Shown here: positions 1-9,384 of the stretch, piece by piece
How positions within the stretch are numbered: the first letter of the stretch is position 1
How the letters are laid out: every line of letters starts with the position of its first letter
Assembly: GCF_004362715.1 (NCBI RefSeq)
Contig: NZ_SNYC01000005.1
Location: 311,781-375,780 of the forward strand
Reading direction: 5' to 3'
From: Pedobacter metabolipauper
GTDB lineage: Bacteria > Bacteroidota > Bacteroidia > Sphingobacteriales > Sphingobacteriaceae
DNA length: 64,000 nt
Position numbers and translations under genes: made by a program
The notes under the pieces: generated by a model
Told to the model about the DNA's origin: nothing
What the model saw: the letters and a program-made list of their open reading frames with translations, nothing else
Database searches by the model: none

Positions 1-1237
1 TCTCCAGCTTTGTCAATTTCCGCGTTTTTATCAAGAAGATGATCAACGCGCTTAGCAGGCAAGCAATGCTGATTACAATAAAAATACTGTTGCTGTTTCC
101 CGTTTTATCTATTACATACCCCAGTAAAGGCTCACCAATTGCCGCAAAGATATAGCCGCACATATTCATGAACCCTATTCCTGTGCCGGTAAGCCGGTTG
201 CCCAATATATCCGGACTTAAAGGCCAAAAACATGCCTGTGGACCGTACACACAAAAACCCGCCAGGAGCATCAGCACACCGCTGATGATGATATTGTGAC
301 CGGGTGTAAAATAGATTAAAATAGAGATCAGGGCACTGCAAAACATCCCCACGAAAATAGCCATTAACCTGTCCTTTTTGAATAGCGTGTCTGACAGCAT
401 TCCGAAGGATAGCGCCCCTAGAGCCATCCCTACGGGAAGCAAAAAGGTTACCCAGATATTCCCGGGGTTAGCTTTCCAGTTTTCACCGAGAAAATGAACA
501 GGTACCCAAAAAATGAGTCCGTAACGAGCCATGCTTTCAAAACCGAAGGCAACTGAGATGAACATGAACTTAGGATTGCGGAATACCAATCCGTAGCGGG
601 TAGTCCAGCTCAACTCTGGCTCTTCTTCCATTGAACGGATGGCTTTTTCAGATTCTTTTTCTGGCTTATCTTTTACGAAAATCAAAAAGATTGTGGCTGT
701 AACGGCGAGCAATAAGATGGGCAGACGGAATAGCATGCGCCATTCAAATCCCTGCTGCAATAAAATGATAGACAGAAAATAGGTTACCGCTGAGGAAAGT
801 CCTGCCGCCATGGTGTAAAATCCAAATGCCTTCCCCCGTTCACTTTCTCCCCACCAATTGTTGATGAGTTTGGCTCCCGGAGCCCAGGCCATGGACTGGA
901 AAAAACCATTGGCACCCCATAACAACATGATCATTCCGGAAGTACTGGAAAAACTGATTGCAATATTCGTCAATATAGACAGGTAGGCACCAGTTACCAC
1001 CATCATTTTGGGACTGAACTTATCGGCCAGGTTTCCATTGATCAGCTGACCTATGGCGTAACCGATCAGCATTGCAAAACTGATCCAGCCAATGGTACTG
1101 TATGAAATATCCAGTGCGGCAGACATACCCTTTACCGCCCAGCCAAAATTATGGCGTCCGGTGTAAAAAAACAGGTAACACAACATGGTTAACAACAACA
1201 TCTTCCATTGTTGTTTTCGGAATGGACTAGTTTTCAT
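1..1237 (-). CDS. MFS permease, organophosphate:phosphate antiporter type (3' end off window)
   Basis: Inner-membrane transporter, probably importing a phosphorylated or phosphonate compound. I translated the minus strand from ATG at 1237: it begins MKTSPFRKQQWK and stays open to base 1 (412 codons), so only a few C-terminal residues are missing. The first membrane segment carries FFYTGRHNFGWA, resembling the GlpT/UhpC (OPA) signature region, and about twelve hydrophobic segments follow with a charged central loop (KDKPEKESEKAIRSMEEEP) splitting the halves. Its start overlaps the end of the upstream dehydrogenase gene by 11 bases, so it is last or near-last in the operon. The substrate is inferred from the neighbours (PhoD, phosphonate-associated dehydrogenase) and not from binding residues. 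Confidence 0.85.
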   Translation of the reverse strand, partial: MKTSPFRKQQWKMLLLTMLCYLFFYTGRHNFGWAVKGMSAALDISYSTIGWISFAMLIGYAIGQLINGNLADKFSPKMMVVTGAYLSILTNIAISFSSTSGMIMLLWGANGFFQSMAWAPGAKLINNWWGESERGKAFGFYTMAAGLSSAVTYFLSIILLQQGFEWRMLFRLPILLLAVTATIFLIFVKDKPEKESEKAIRSMEEEPELSWTTRYGLVFRNPKFMFISVAFGFESMARYGLIFWVPVHFLGENWKANPGNIWVTFLLPVGMALGALSFGMLSDTLFKKDRLMAIFVGMFCSALISILIYFTPGHNIIISGVLMLLAGFCVYGPQACFWPLSPDILGNRLTGTGIGFMNMCGYIFAAIGEPLLGYVIDKTGNSNSIFIVISIACLLSALIIFLIKTRKLTKLE

Positions 1238-2309
1238 TGTCTGCGTTTTTAAGCATGTTGATCCCTACCCTGATTGGCTTTTTAGCCACCGCATATTGAA
1301 ATGCCTTTTCTGAATCATCTAAAGAGAACTCATCACTAACTATCTTTTCAAACGGGAATTCGGTATAGTATGCCGTAATGAATTTTACAGCGGCAGCAAA
1401 GTCGTCATAATTATAGTTGTGCAGACCTTTGATGACGTTGAGGTTCCTGACCATTTTTTCTGCATTGATCTGTACCGGTCTGGCCTTGAACACTGCGCCA
1501 ATCCATATTGCTATCCCACCCAGGGTTAATGTTTCCAGACCAGTCTCCATGGCATCCGGGGAACCGCTCATATCAAACACAAGATCAATGTCGGTAGGCA
1601 GTTGATTAGTTTCTGAGGATAGGAATACACGATCTACGCCAAACTCCCTGGAAAGTGTTAACCGTTCGGCATTGATATCGGCCATACAGATCATGGATGC
1701 ACCAAGTGTTTTGCACATGGCAGAACACACAATGCCCAGCAGACCACTCCCTGAAATGAATACTTTTTTATTACTCACTTCTCCGGCAAGGCGGATTGCT
1801 CCGGCCACCGTTGCAATTGCACAATTGATGGTTGCCGCCACACTTAAAGGGATTTCCAGGCTAAGCTTAAGAACGGTAGTTCCGGGCCTGATGATACAAT
1901 GTGTAGACAGTCCCCCATGTAACGCATCATGATCCGTGATCTGGGCATGACCATATTTAAAAAGGTCATCTCCTTTTTGCGGCATGCCGGCAATGGCCAA
2001 CGCAGAATTGGGATTAGAGGAAAAGATGCTCCAGGTTACCCGGTCGCCGATTTCCAGTACGTTTCCAGAATAATCTCTTTTATTATGGTTTGGGTGGAAT
2101 TCAACAATTTCACCCACAATTTCGTGCCCCAAAACGGTTGGCACCTTTTCTTGCCTAAAGCCGCAAAATGTATGCAGATCACTGCCGCAAATGGTGGTAT
2201 AAAGATTTTTAATCAGGATCTCCCCTGCTTTTAATACCGGTATTTCCCGGCTTAAAACTTCCATGGGCAAGCCATGTCCGTTAAATGCTACTAATTTGGC
2301 AATATCCAT
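1227..2309 (-). CDS. zinc-type alcohol dehydrogenase, phosphonate-catabolism-associated (HpnZ/TIGR03366-like)
   Basis: Medium-chain dehydrogenase of 360 residues, probably cytoplasmic. The catalytic domain has CGSDLHTF with Cys41 and GHE at 61-63, which fit the catalytic zinc ligands. A Rossmann GSGLLG motif follows near residue 185, and the C-terminus contains GLHNYNYDDFAAAVKF and a PFEKIVSDEFSL stretch. These resemble the family called putative phosphonate-catabolism-associated alcohol dehydrogenase. The segment that normally carries four structural-zinc cysteines (about residues 93-112, before GMPQKG) has none here. It starts 13 bases after the phoD-like stop and overlaps the permease start. 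A role in oxidising a hydroxyalkylphosphonate or a product of it is inference from family and context. Confidence 0.8.
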   Translation of the reverse strand: MDIAKLVAFNGHGLPMEVLSREIPVLKAGEILIKNLYTTICGSDLHTFCGFRQEKVPTVLGHEIVGEIVEFHPNHNKRDYSGNVLEIGDRVTWSIFSSNPNSALAIAGMPQKGDDLFKYGHAQITDHDALHGGLSTHCIIRPGTTVLKLSLEIPLSVAATINCAIATVAGAIRLAGEVSNKKVFISGSGLLGIVCSAMCKTLGASMICMADINAERLTLSREFGVDRVFLSSETNQLPTDIDLVFDMSGSPDAMETGLETLTLGGIAIWIGAVFKARPVQINAEKMVRNLNVIKGLHNYNYDDFAAAVKFITAYYTEFPFEKIVSDEFSLDDSEKAFQYAVAKKPIRVGINMLKNADNEN

Positions 2310-2322
2310 ATATTTTTAATCG

Positions 2323-3846
2323 TTAAGAGAGGTTAAATGTTGAGGCGTCAACCGAAAAGGAAGTGGCCATATATTCCTTTGCATCCCTGCTAAGCACGTT
2401 GTCTACAAAGTAATAATCGGCACGAAAGGTATGCTTGCTAATATTGGCAATAAAATACCCGTGGCTTTTAATATCACCAAAGGCGAGATGAGGATTTATA
2501 CTTTTGTCGCGCAACATCCGTTCAAATTCTATGATCTCTTCAGCCGGACGCCTGTCGCCATTTTTAGAGGTAATGGAGGGTGTAAGAAGTTCCCATGCCA
2601 ATGGCTTTTTCTGCCAGGCTTTGGTGTACTGCATAAATTTATCCTCCTTGTGGAGTGCCAGCACAAAAGATTCGTGATGGTCTCCGGTAAGAAACAACAC
2701 GTTGCTTACTTTTTCTTTAGAGATCATGTCGATGATCTTCCCACGTTCATGAGGGTAGCCCAGCCACCAGTCGTTATACTTTGGTAGTTTGAACCCTGTT
2801 GCCACGTTATAACCCGAAAACATCACCTGGTTTCCAATCAGCTTCCAGGTTGCTTTGCTATTCTTTAATTCATTGGCCAGCCAATTATATTGGGCATTGC
2901 CAATAATGGCCCTGTCTTCTCCATTAAAGCCAGGCTCATCGATTTCCATCTGTTTGGTTCTTGCCGTACTTCGCTCATCCATCAGATACAAGGCGATGTC
3001 ATCACCGATCTCAAATTTTCTTCGGATTTGCGAGGCATTCTTTACCCTGATGGGAAGCCATTCCAGATACGCCTGAATGGCCGCCTTTTTACGAACATCC
3101 CAGTTCCCTTCATTGGGCTGGTGATTTTTAGCGCCGTCCCGATAGGCATCATTTGCAATTTCATGGTCGTCCCAGATGAGGTAAAATGGCTTGGCGGCAT
3201 GCAAAATCTGTAAATCCGGGTCTGTCCGGTATTGCGCGTAACGCGTTCGGTAGTCCTGCAGCGTTAACGTTTCATTTCTGGGTTCATTGATCCGTCCGGA
3301 TGCGGGGTTTCCATATTCCCCGGTTGCATATTCATAAATATAATCTCCAAGATGCAGCACCAGGTCTACTTCTTGTTTTTGAGCAAGAAACCTGAAAGAG
3401 TTGAAATAGCCATCTTCCCAATTGTTGCAGCTCACTACAGCCATGCAGAAGCTGGAATCCTTTAATGCTCCGGGCAGCGTCTTTGTAACCCCTGTAGCAG
3501 AGAAGGTATTTTGGTAAATGAACCTGTAATAATAGGTAATTCCAGGCGACAGCCCGTTGACATCTACCTTTACGGTATAGTCGCTGTCGCCTGAAATTGC
3601 CTTAATCCCTTTTTTTTCTATCCGTGAAAACCCAGGATCGGTTGACATCTCCCAGCGCACCCGTTTATCCGAATAATTTCGTGAAGAGATCCTTGTCCAA
3701 ATGATCACCTTATCCTGTAAAGGATCACCTGAAGCCACACCATGCAGGAAATGATTCTCCCTGAATGTGATGCCCGACGCAATTAACCGGGGAATTGGAA
3801 TCAGCAGTGCCGCTGAAAGCATGAATTTTCGTCTTGATATTTTCAC
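2323..3846 (-). CDS. phoD: PhoD-like alkaline phosphatase/phosphodiesterase, Tat-exported
   Basis: Secreted metallophosphoesterase of 507 residues releasing phosphate from phosphomono- or diesters. The start is GTG at 3846, giving MKISRRKFMLSAA with the twin-arginine SRRKF followed by a hydrophobic stretch, a typical Tat signal. An N-terminal beta domain (about 30-125, HGVASGDPLQDKVIIWTR) is the PhoD_N type; the catalytic domain has SCNNWEDG, LHLGDYIYEY, WDDHEIANDAY and LTGDHHES as metal-binding motifs. Length fits the family. It lies 9 bases downstream of the PLD-like lipoprotein gene and 13 upstream of the dehydrogenase. PhoD enzymes of other bacteria act on phosphodiesters such as teichoic acid; the substrate here is unknown. 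Confidence 0.9.
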   Translation of the reverse strand: MKISRRKFMLSAALLIPIPRLIASGITFRENHFLHGVASGDPLQDKVIIWTRISSRNYSDKRVRWEMSTDPGFSRIEKKGIKAISGDSDYTVKVDVNGLSPGITYYYRFIYQNTFSATGVTKTLPGALKDSSFCMAVVSCNNWEDGYFNSFRFLAQKQEVDLVLHLGDYIYEYATGEYGNPASGRINEPRNETLTLQDYRTRYAQYRTDPDLQILHAAKPFYLIWDDHEIANDAYRDGAKNHQPNEGNWDVRKKAAIQAYLEWLPIRVKNASQIRRKFEIGDDIALYLMDERSTARTKQMEIDEPGFNGEDRAIIGNAQYNWLANELKNSKATWKLIGNQVMFSGYNVATGFKLPKYNDWWLGYPHERGKIIDMISKEKVSNVLFLTGDHHESFVLALHKEDKFMQYTKAWQKKPLAWELLTPSITSKNGDRRPAEEIIEFERMLRDKSINPHLAFGDIKSHGYFIANISKHTFRADYYFVDNVLSRDAKEYMATSFSVDASTFNLS

Positions 3847-3855
3847 GTAGAGAAA

Positions 3856-5334
3856 CTAAAATTGATATTCGTAGATATCCTTGTAAGCATTGTATACCGG
3901 ATGATCTGTTGTGTATTCTTTCACAACAATGGTGGAGTTTGCCTTAGAGGCATTTTCATCAAGCTTTAGGTTTGTAGATCCCGTTAACGTATAATATGCA
4001 CTGGTTCCGCTAAAAGCGAAAGTCAGGTTCTTTGCATGTGTTGGCTTGACATACCGCATGATGCCTATGTTATTGAATACGCTCAATGGCCTGGTAGACT
4101 GGTAAGAGTTCTCTTTTGCTAAAAACCTGAAATGCTTAAGACCGGTACTTGACGACTGATAGATGTTCTGTAGCTCGCTGTAAAACTTTTTACCAAAATT
4201 GTCCATTTTCAGATGGTACATGTTCACCTTCAGGTAACGATCTCCGGTAACGGATGCCATTTGCGAAACGTATTTAGCCACCGGATTAAATGAAGTATCC
4301 CAGGCATTGCCCTGAACAGCAGAACTATCCGGCTGGCCCGGCACATAGTTTCCTGCCGGAGCAGACGGAATTGGTGTAAAGTAACTGCTAAAATGCAGGT
4401 CATCATAGTTCAGGCTATTTGAACTATGCATTGCCCTAACCGCGGTGTGAAAAGCAGATTGGCTGGTATTATTTGCATAGATCAGATCAAAGTAGGTGTT
4501 AAAGGATTCCATTAATTGTTGGTGGCCATTGATCAGAATACCCGACTGTACCCAATCTTTGCTTGTTGGAATACCGGTGGTTCCGTGATCATCGACGTTA
4601 CCCGTGGTGCTGAATACAGAATTAAACACATCGGCTCCATCACCTGTATAATGGCTTACCGTCATATACTTGGCATGCATTTGCTGATAGGCTTCGGTGC
4701 CCCAGCTTACCTTACGCATTTTTAAGTAGTCTTTTACCTTTTTGCCGGGGTCTGTGGTGCATGGATCTTCCATGAAACCATTGATGTAATTATAAACACT
4801 TTCAGAAACATCATACTGGTACACAAAATCTACTTTTACCTGGTTCAATGCAGCCTTTACAATCGAATAGATCAGCTTCTCAGAACTCGTTCCGCCGTGG
4901 TCATTTCCCTTTACATATCCATAAGATGCATCTGCAGGATTGAAGCCTACATAAGAATCAAAACCGATCTTATACATCGCAAACTTTATCTGCACATCCA
5001 CTAAGGGATGTGCATTTTTATAAGAAATTGCCCTGTTGAGCAAATCGCCGTATTTAAAGATCGGACTGTTTTTGGTATCACCTACATTACGTGAATATGC
5101 CTTTACCCTAACGGATTTACCATCGTAATCGAAGATCGCCTCATCGGATACTGTTCTTAACTGAACCCCTGAAATCGCGGAAGTTGCCTGGTATTGACTT
5201 GAACTTATCGTTAAGCTGGGCGCCTCGCTATCTTTGATTTGCGGTTGTTGAACCTCTAACAGTTCATTGTTATTTTTACAGCTACCTAGAATGCCGGCCA
5301 GCAATAGTGAAGCGTATATTAAGATCCTTTTCAT
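3856..5334 (-). CDS. phospholipase D-like lipoprotein
   Basis: A 492-residue protein starting MKRILIYASLLLAGILGSCKNNN, a signal peptide ending in a lipobox (LGSC), so it is probably anchored in the outer membrane. Two HxK motifs are visible: HAKYMTV near residue 219, followed by FSTTGNVDD, and HAKNLTFAF near 431, followed by TLTGSTNL. This spacing and the trailing GS/TxN motif match the duplicated PLD superfamily active site, although the Asp of HxKx4D is Ser in the first copy and Ala in the second. It sits between the TonB receptor and PhoD, which suits a surface enzyme cleaving a phosphodiester before uptake. Family assignment is from motifs only; the substrate is unknown. Confidence 0.65.
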   Translation of the reverse strand: MKRILIYASLLLAGILGSCKNNNELLEVQQPQIKDSEAPSLTISSSQYQATSAISGVQLRTVSDEAIFDYDGKSVRVKAYSRNVGDTKNSPIFKYGDLLNRAISYKNAHPLVDVQIKFAMYKIGFDSYVGFNPADASYGYVKGNDHGGTSSEKLIYSIVKAALNQVKVDFVYQYDVSESVYNYINGFMEDPCTTDPGKKVKDYLKMRKVSWGTEAYQQMHAKYMTVSHYTGDGADVFNSVFSTTGNVDDHGTTGIPTSKDWVQSGILINGHQQLMESFNTYFDLIYANNTSQSAFHTAVRAMHSSNSLNYDDLHFSSYFTPIPSAPAGNYVPGQPDSSAVQGNAWDTSFNPVAKYVSQMASVTGDRYLKVNMYHLKMDNFGKKFYSELQNIYQSSSTGLKHFRFLAKENSYQSTRPLSVFNNIGIMRYVKPTHAKNLTFAFSGTSAYYTLTGSTNLKLDENASKANSTIVVKEYTTDHPVYNAYKDIYEYQF

Positions 5335-5362
5335 AAAATTCTTATTAAATTTTAAATATTAT

Positions 5363-8296
5363 TTAGAAACTCCAGTTTAAACCTACCCGTCCTCTTGCAG
5401 AGTACCATTCTGTTTGCTCAGGTCTGCTTTTTACACCGTGATAATAGCGTAAAGGAGCATTGGTCAGGTTATTGGCATCTGCAAAAAGTGTGATGTTTTT
5501 AGGGAAATTATACGACATGTTTAAGTCCAGGTGAAAGTCTTTATCCTGGTACCTGTCGGCTCCTGAATTGTCGCGGATTTCTACAAGGAATGCCTGGCGG
5601 TAATTTGCAGCAATTCTGAATGAAAAACGGTCGCGTTCGTAGAATAATGCACCATTGATGATGTTGGGCGACTGGTTTAACAGGCCGATTTTTTCATCAG
5701 GACGGTCGTCCAGCGTAGTCTCAGACTTGGTGTAGGTATAGTTCAGGTTGACCCCCAGGCCGCTTAGGAATCCCGGTAAAAATGTGAATTTCTGATTGTA
5801 GCCTAGTTCAATACCGTACAGTTTGGCATTGTCAGAATTTTGAGGCTGTGAAACCTTGAAATCTGCAGTAGTTCCGTCAACCGTTTGGCTTTCTGTGAAG
5901 GACTGGGTATATACTGCATCTTTGATGCTTTTGTAAAATACACCGCCGGTCAGGTAACTGGTGTGACTCAGGTAATAACTTCCAATCAAGTCATAGTTCC
6001 AGGAAAAAGTAGGCTGAAGATCAGGATTTCCAAGCGTGATGGTCAATGTATTTGGGTTTACCCTGGTTGTTGGACTGATCTCATTGAATGCAGACCTTGC
6101 GAAAGAACGGGTAACGGCTGCACGAAAATCTGTCTTTTCATTGGGCTTATAGATCAGATGCAGCATTGGCAATACTGCCGGTACATTTTTACTTCCACTT
6201 ACCGGGCTCACCTTTTTGGTAATGTCATTGTAGATATAGCTATTGGTTTTGTTAGCTGTATATTCAAAACGCATACCACCCACCATCTGTAATTCAGTAT
6301 TCAGGCTCCACTCTCCCATCAAATAACCTGCACCCACTTTTTCAGTTGCATCATAGTTACCTGCTGCATAAGAAGAATTGGTTGCATCGTTTGCTGTATA
6401 GGTAAGGTTAGCCGCAACAGAAGGGATACTGTTTGGATTGATAAATGACTGCTCAGTTGGATAGTTAAATTTCAGGTTATCATAAGCATTATTGATTTCC
6501 GGAAACCAGTTATTTGCTGGAAATGCCTCTTTTTCCCATAGTGGAAGATAAGCTTTTGCCGCTGTTGTTTTGTATACCCAGGTTTGGTAACGATAGTCAT
6601 AATTGCTTGATTTGTGTCTAAACTTACCTCCAAACTTTAGAAGCAGGTCGTTGGAAGCCTGGTATTTAAAATCTACCGCAGCAACCTTATCGCTTTCCGT
6701 AATGTTACGGATTGAAGTTACGAACCTATCCAGATAGTAATTATCCGGGTTGTAAGGCGTTGAGGCAGAAAAGTGGGTCTGGATGTTCTCAGGATCATCC
6801 CCCTGGTATCCTTCTGGCCCGTCGCCTTTTAAGAACTTATAATCTTTTCCACCAATGTTCACGAGGTTATCATACTTTACAGTCTGAAACCAGTTTCCAT
6901 AGTAGTAACCGCGGTTGTTTTTTTCTGCAGAGGTAGGGCCTTTATATCCTGCCCATGACTTATACCAGGCTGCCCTTGCATTCATCGTCAGCTTACTGTT
7001 TAGAGACGACTCGATTCCGGTTTCGCCACCGTAATTTTTGAAATAGTAATCGACTACATTCCACCTGAGTACCGCATTATTGGTAGTCTTGTCGAAATAA
7101 TGCATTGTTTTACGGTTCCTTTCGTTGTCCAAAAGTTCCGTATAATATCCCCTTGCATAGATTTTCGTGCCGGGTTTAAATGTATAATCCAGTGAAGCAT
7201 TCAGACCTTTATTGGTTCTGGTTCCCTGGTAATTTCTAACATCAAGTGTAGTGACATTGTGCAGCTGGTTTCCATAAACAACCTCATAGTCATCCGTACC
7301 ATACGTACGCTGATTTACACTTCCCAACACTAAAAAACCTAATTTATTATTAAGCAGCCGGTCTCCATACAGCACACTTCCGTTGTAACCAAGTTTGTCA
7401 TTTGGCCGCTCTGCATAGGGTAAAGCCCCCATTACACGGATGGTTCTCTTTTCGGGAGATGTTTTTGTAATAAAATTGATTGTTCCCCCGATTGCGTCTC
7501 CTTCGTATTCCGGCGTTATGGCTTTTACGACCTGGATATACTGGATAAACTCTGATGGCAGAAGGTCCATCGGAACCGTACGGTTTCCTAAAAGATCGCC
7601 CGATGTTTTTGCGGCCGGCATACGGTCTCCGTTTATTGTCGTTGAGCTCCATTGAGACGGCGTTCCCCTAACGGTAACGTATCGTCCCTCTCCCTGGTCA
7701 CGGTCTATACTTACCCCAGCAATACGCTGTACAGCTTCTGCGGCGTTGATGTCAGGCAGCTTTCCTATTGCATCGGTGCTGGATACATCCATGATCGCTG
7801 TTGAGTTTCTTCTCATTGCAATTGCTTTCCGCTCGCCGGAACTATACATTCCTTTAATGGACACTTGCTGTAGCTCATTGCCTGCAGAAAGCTTAACTGC
7901 GCCGAGATGGGTAGTTTTTCCGTTGATGATATTTATTAATGTATCCACTTTAGTATAACCAATCATCGTGATAGATACCAGATGTTTACCTTCCGGGATG
8001 GATAGAGAAAACGTACCATCAAGACCGGATACGGTTTGCGCTTTAGCGTCAGCGACTTTAATGGTGGCGAAAGCGAGTGGGTTGCTGCCATCGCTAACAT
8101 TGCCTTTAAGTGTACCTTGAGCGAAGGAACTGGCTATTCCAAGGAAAAGCAGGCCTAATGTCAGATAGAATTGTTTCACATCAATTGCTGATTTAAAAAT
8201 GTTTGATTGATTAAGAGTGACCGGCTGACCAACCCAGGCATTGTGGCTCGAGGGCTCCGGAAGCGTGTATCTTTTTGTTTTAAGGAAGTAATTCAT
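5363..8296 (-). CDS. TonB-dependent outer-membrane receptor
   Basis: Outer-membrane beta-barrel importer of 977 residues from ATG 8296. After an unusual 40-residue lead comes a clear signal peptide (VKQFYLTLGLLFLGIASSFAQG). A carboxypeptidase-regulatory-like domain follows (TLKGNVSDGSNPLAFATIKV, about 62-140), then a plug domain (about 165-280: AAEAVQRIAGVSIDRDQGEGR) and the barrel ending in GRVGLNWSF. The end in aromatic Phe is typical of barrel proteins. GTG at 8179 would start the protein directly at the signal peptide and is an alternative start. It is the first gene of the phosphatase operon, 28 bases before the PLD-like gene, so a phosphorus-containing ligand is inferred. The palindrome at 8536-8561 lies upstream. 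Confidence 0.92.
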   Translation of the reverse strand: MNYFLKTKRYTLPEPSSHNAWVGQPVTLNQSNIFKSAIDVKQFYLTLGLLFLGIASSFAQGTLKGNVSDGSNPLAFATIKVADAKAQTVSGLDGTFSLSIPEGKHLVSITMIGYTKVDTLINIINGKTTHLGAVKLSAGNELQQVSIKGMYSSGERKAIAMRRNSTAIMDVSSTDAIGKLPDINAAEAVQRIAGVSIDRDQGEGRYVTVRGTPSQWSSTTINGDRMPAAKTSGDLLGNRTVPMDLLPSEFIQYIQVVKAITPEYEGDAIGGTINFITKTSPEKRTIRVMGALPYAERPNDKLGYNGSVLYGDRLLNNKLGFLVLGSVNQRTYGTDDYEVVYGNQLHNVTTLDVRNYQGTRTNKGLNASLDYTFKPGTKIYARGYYTELLDNERNRKTMHYFDKTTNNAVLRWNVVDYYFKNYGGETGIESSLNSKLTMNARAAWYKSWAGYKGPTSAEKNNRGYYYGNWFQTVKYDNLVNIGGKDYKFLKGDGPEGYQGDDPENIQTHFSASTPYNPDNYYLDRFVTSIRNITESDKVAAVDFKYQASNDLLLKFGGKFRHKSSNYDYRYQTWVYKTTAAKAYLPLWEKEAFPANNWFPEINNAYDNLKFNYPTEQSFINPNSIPSVAANLTYTANDATNSSYAAGNYDATEKVGAGYLMGEWSLNTELQMVGGMRFEYTANKTNSYIYNDITKKVSPVSGSKNVPAVLPMLHLIYKPNEKTDFRAAVTRSFARSAFNEISPTTRVNPNTLTITLGNPDLQPTFSWNYDLIGSYYLSHTSYLTGGVFYKSIKDAVYTQSFTESQTVDGTTADFKVSQPQNSDNAKLYGIELGYNQKFTFLPGFLSGLGVNLNYTYTKSETTLDDRPDEKIGLLNQSPNIINGALFYERDRFSFRIAANYRQAFLVEIRDNSGADRYQDKDFHLDLNMSYNFPKNITLFADANNLTNAPLRYYHGVKSRPEQTEWYSARGRVGLNWSF

Positions 8297-8535
8297 ACCT
8301 TAGAAAAATAATTGTGATTAGAATTGACAGATTTGATTTTGATTCAATTGGCGAATGGGGGTGTTCAAGCACCTCCATTTACATTACCTTTCTTCAGCGT
8401 CCCAAAGAAAAGCAGAACCGGGTTAGCTATAATTATTGCAAAATATTTTACTGACCATGATTTAATAATTGGTTTATTATGCTTTGGTTTCTCTTCTTCA
8501 TAATAGCTGAATAAGAATTCGGTCCCCTCTAATCT

Positions 8536-8561
8536 TGTTTAGCAAAACTAAACTTTGTTTA
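8536..8561. promoter_or_regulatory. predicted operator 1 of the phosphonate locus
   Basis: A palindrome with arms GTTTAG (8537-8542) and CTAAAC (8548-8553) around CAAAA. The whole 26-base element differs at one position from the site at 9392-9417. On the minus strand it contains TAGTTTTG, a match to the Bacteroidota -7 element TAnnTTTG, so binding could block or shape a promoter; I see no matching -33 element. It lies in the 354-base gap (8297-8650) in front of the receptor operon. The rest of that gap shows no gene. The proposed binder is the XRE-cupin protein at 9459-10040, an inference. Confidence 0.6.
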
Positions 8562-8650
8562 TTAATAGAATACTATTGTTATGTTAAGATTGGATTAACA
8601 GAATTTCTAAAAATATTTAGTCAGAAGAATAAAGTAAGTATGGCGGTGGA

Positions 8651-9334
8651 TTAGTCGATTAAGGGCAATAAATCAATTAGATCATTGATCACATAATCTG
8701 GATTTGCTGTTAAAAGCTGTGTTGCGGTGTGGGCACCAGTGGTGATTCCAATACTCAATCCACAACCTGCATTTTGTCCTTCTTCGATATCAATTGTTGA
8801 ATCGCCAATTTTAACCACGCGGCTGCTATCCTGAATTTCAAAGCGTTTCATGGCAAGATGGATCATGTCTGGCTGAGGCCTGTTGTGCGACACGTCTGAT
8901 GCGGTTACCAGTGCATCAAATTGTACCCCTTCTTTCCATCCCAATTTCTCGATAATTGAACTTGCTGTTACCCTGTCGTACCCGGTGTTCAGAACCGCTA
9001 GAATATTCCTTTCCTTAAGTGCGGAAAAAAGTTGGGTCACATTTGGCTGTGGCAGGATATCTTCATTGTTGTAGGCATCGGTAAGTGCAATCATGAACTC
9101 ATCATAAATAACCGATATTAATCCTTCGTCACTCACTGCAGCATAAGTAGAAAGTACAGATCGGATTGCTTGTCTTTTTTCCTTACCTGCACCCTGGGCT
9201 AAAACTTCTGTCAGACTGAAATCGAAGCCTGCATTGTTAATTGCATTTTGAAGGGTTTTATAAACAAGGTTATTTTCATTTACTGTGGTGCCCGCCATGT
9301 CGAAGACCACCATTGCTATTTTGCTTTTTTTCAT
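8651..9334 (-). CDS. phosphonatase-like HAD hydrolase (PhnX-like, TIGR03351 type)
   Basis: Cytoplasmic HAD-superfamily hydrolase of 227 residues. The nucleophile motif is FDMAGTTV (Asp11 region) in place of DxDxT, which marks the phosphonatase branch. Motif II is in AVLNTGYDR, the usual motif-III Lys position reads Arg (HNRPQPDM), and the acidic motif is GDSTIDIEEGQNAG. The cap domain (about 20-100) has GAGKEKRQAI, but I cannot assign the Schiff-base lysine of true PhnX with confidence. It is transcribed toward the receptor operon, with a near-perfect operator palindrome about 50 bases upstream of its start. A role in breaking a C-P or C-O-P bond of an imported compound is inferred; no phnW-type transaminase is in the window. 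Confidence 0.8.
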   Translation of the reverse strand: MKKSKIAMVVFDMAGTTVNENNLVYKTLQNAINNAGFDFSLTEVLAQGAGKEKRQAIRSVLSTYAAVSDEGLISVIYDEFMIALTDAYNNEDILPQPNVTQLFSALKERNILAVLNTGYDRVTASSIIEKLGWKEGVQFDALVTASDVSHNRPQPDMIHLAMKRFEIQDSSRVVKIGDSTIDIEEGQNAGCGLSIGITTGAHTATQLLTANPDYVINDLIDLLPLID

Positions 9335-9384
9335 ATCGAATTAGATTAATTGGCCTGTTTACTCTAGCCTATGGCGTATACAAG

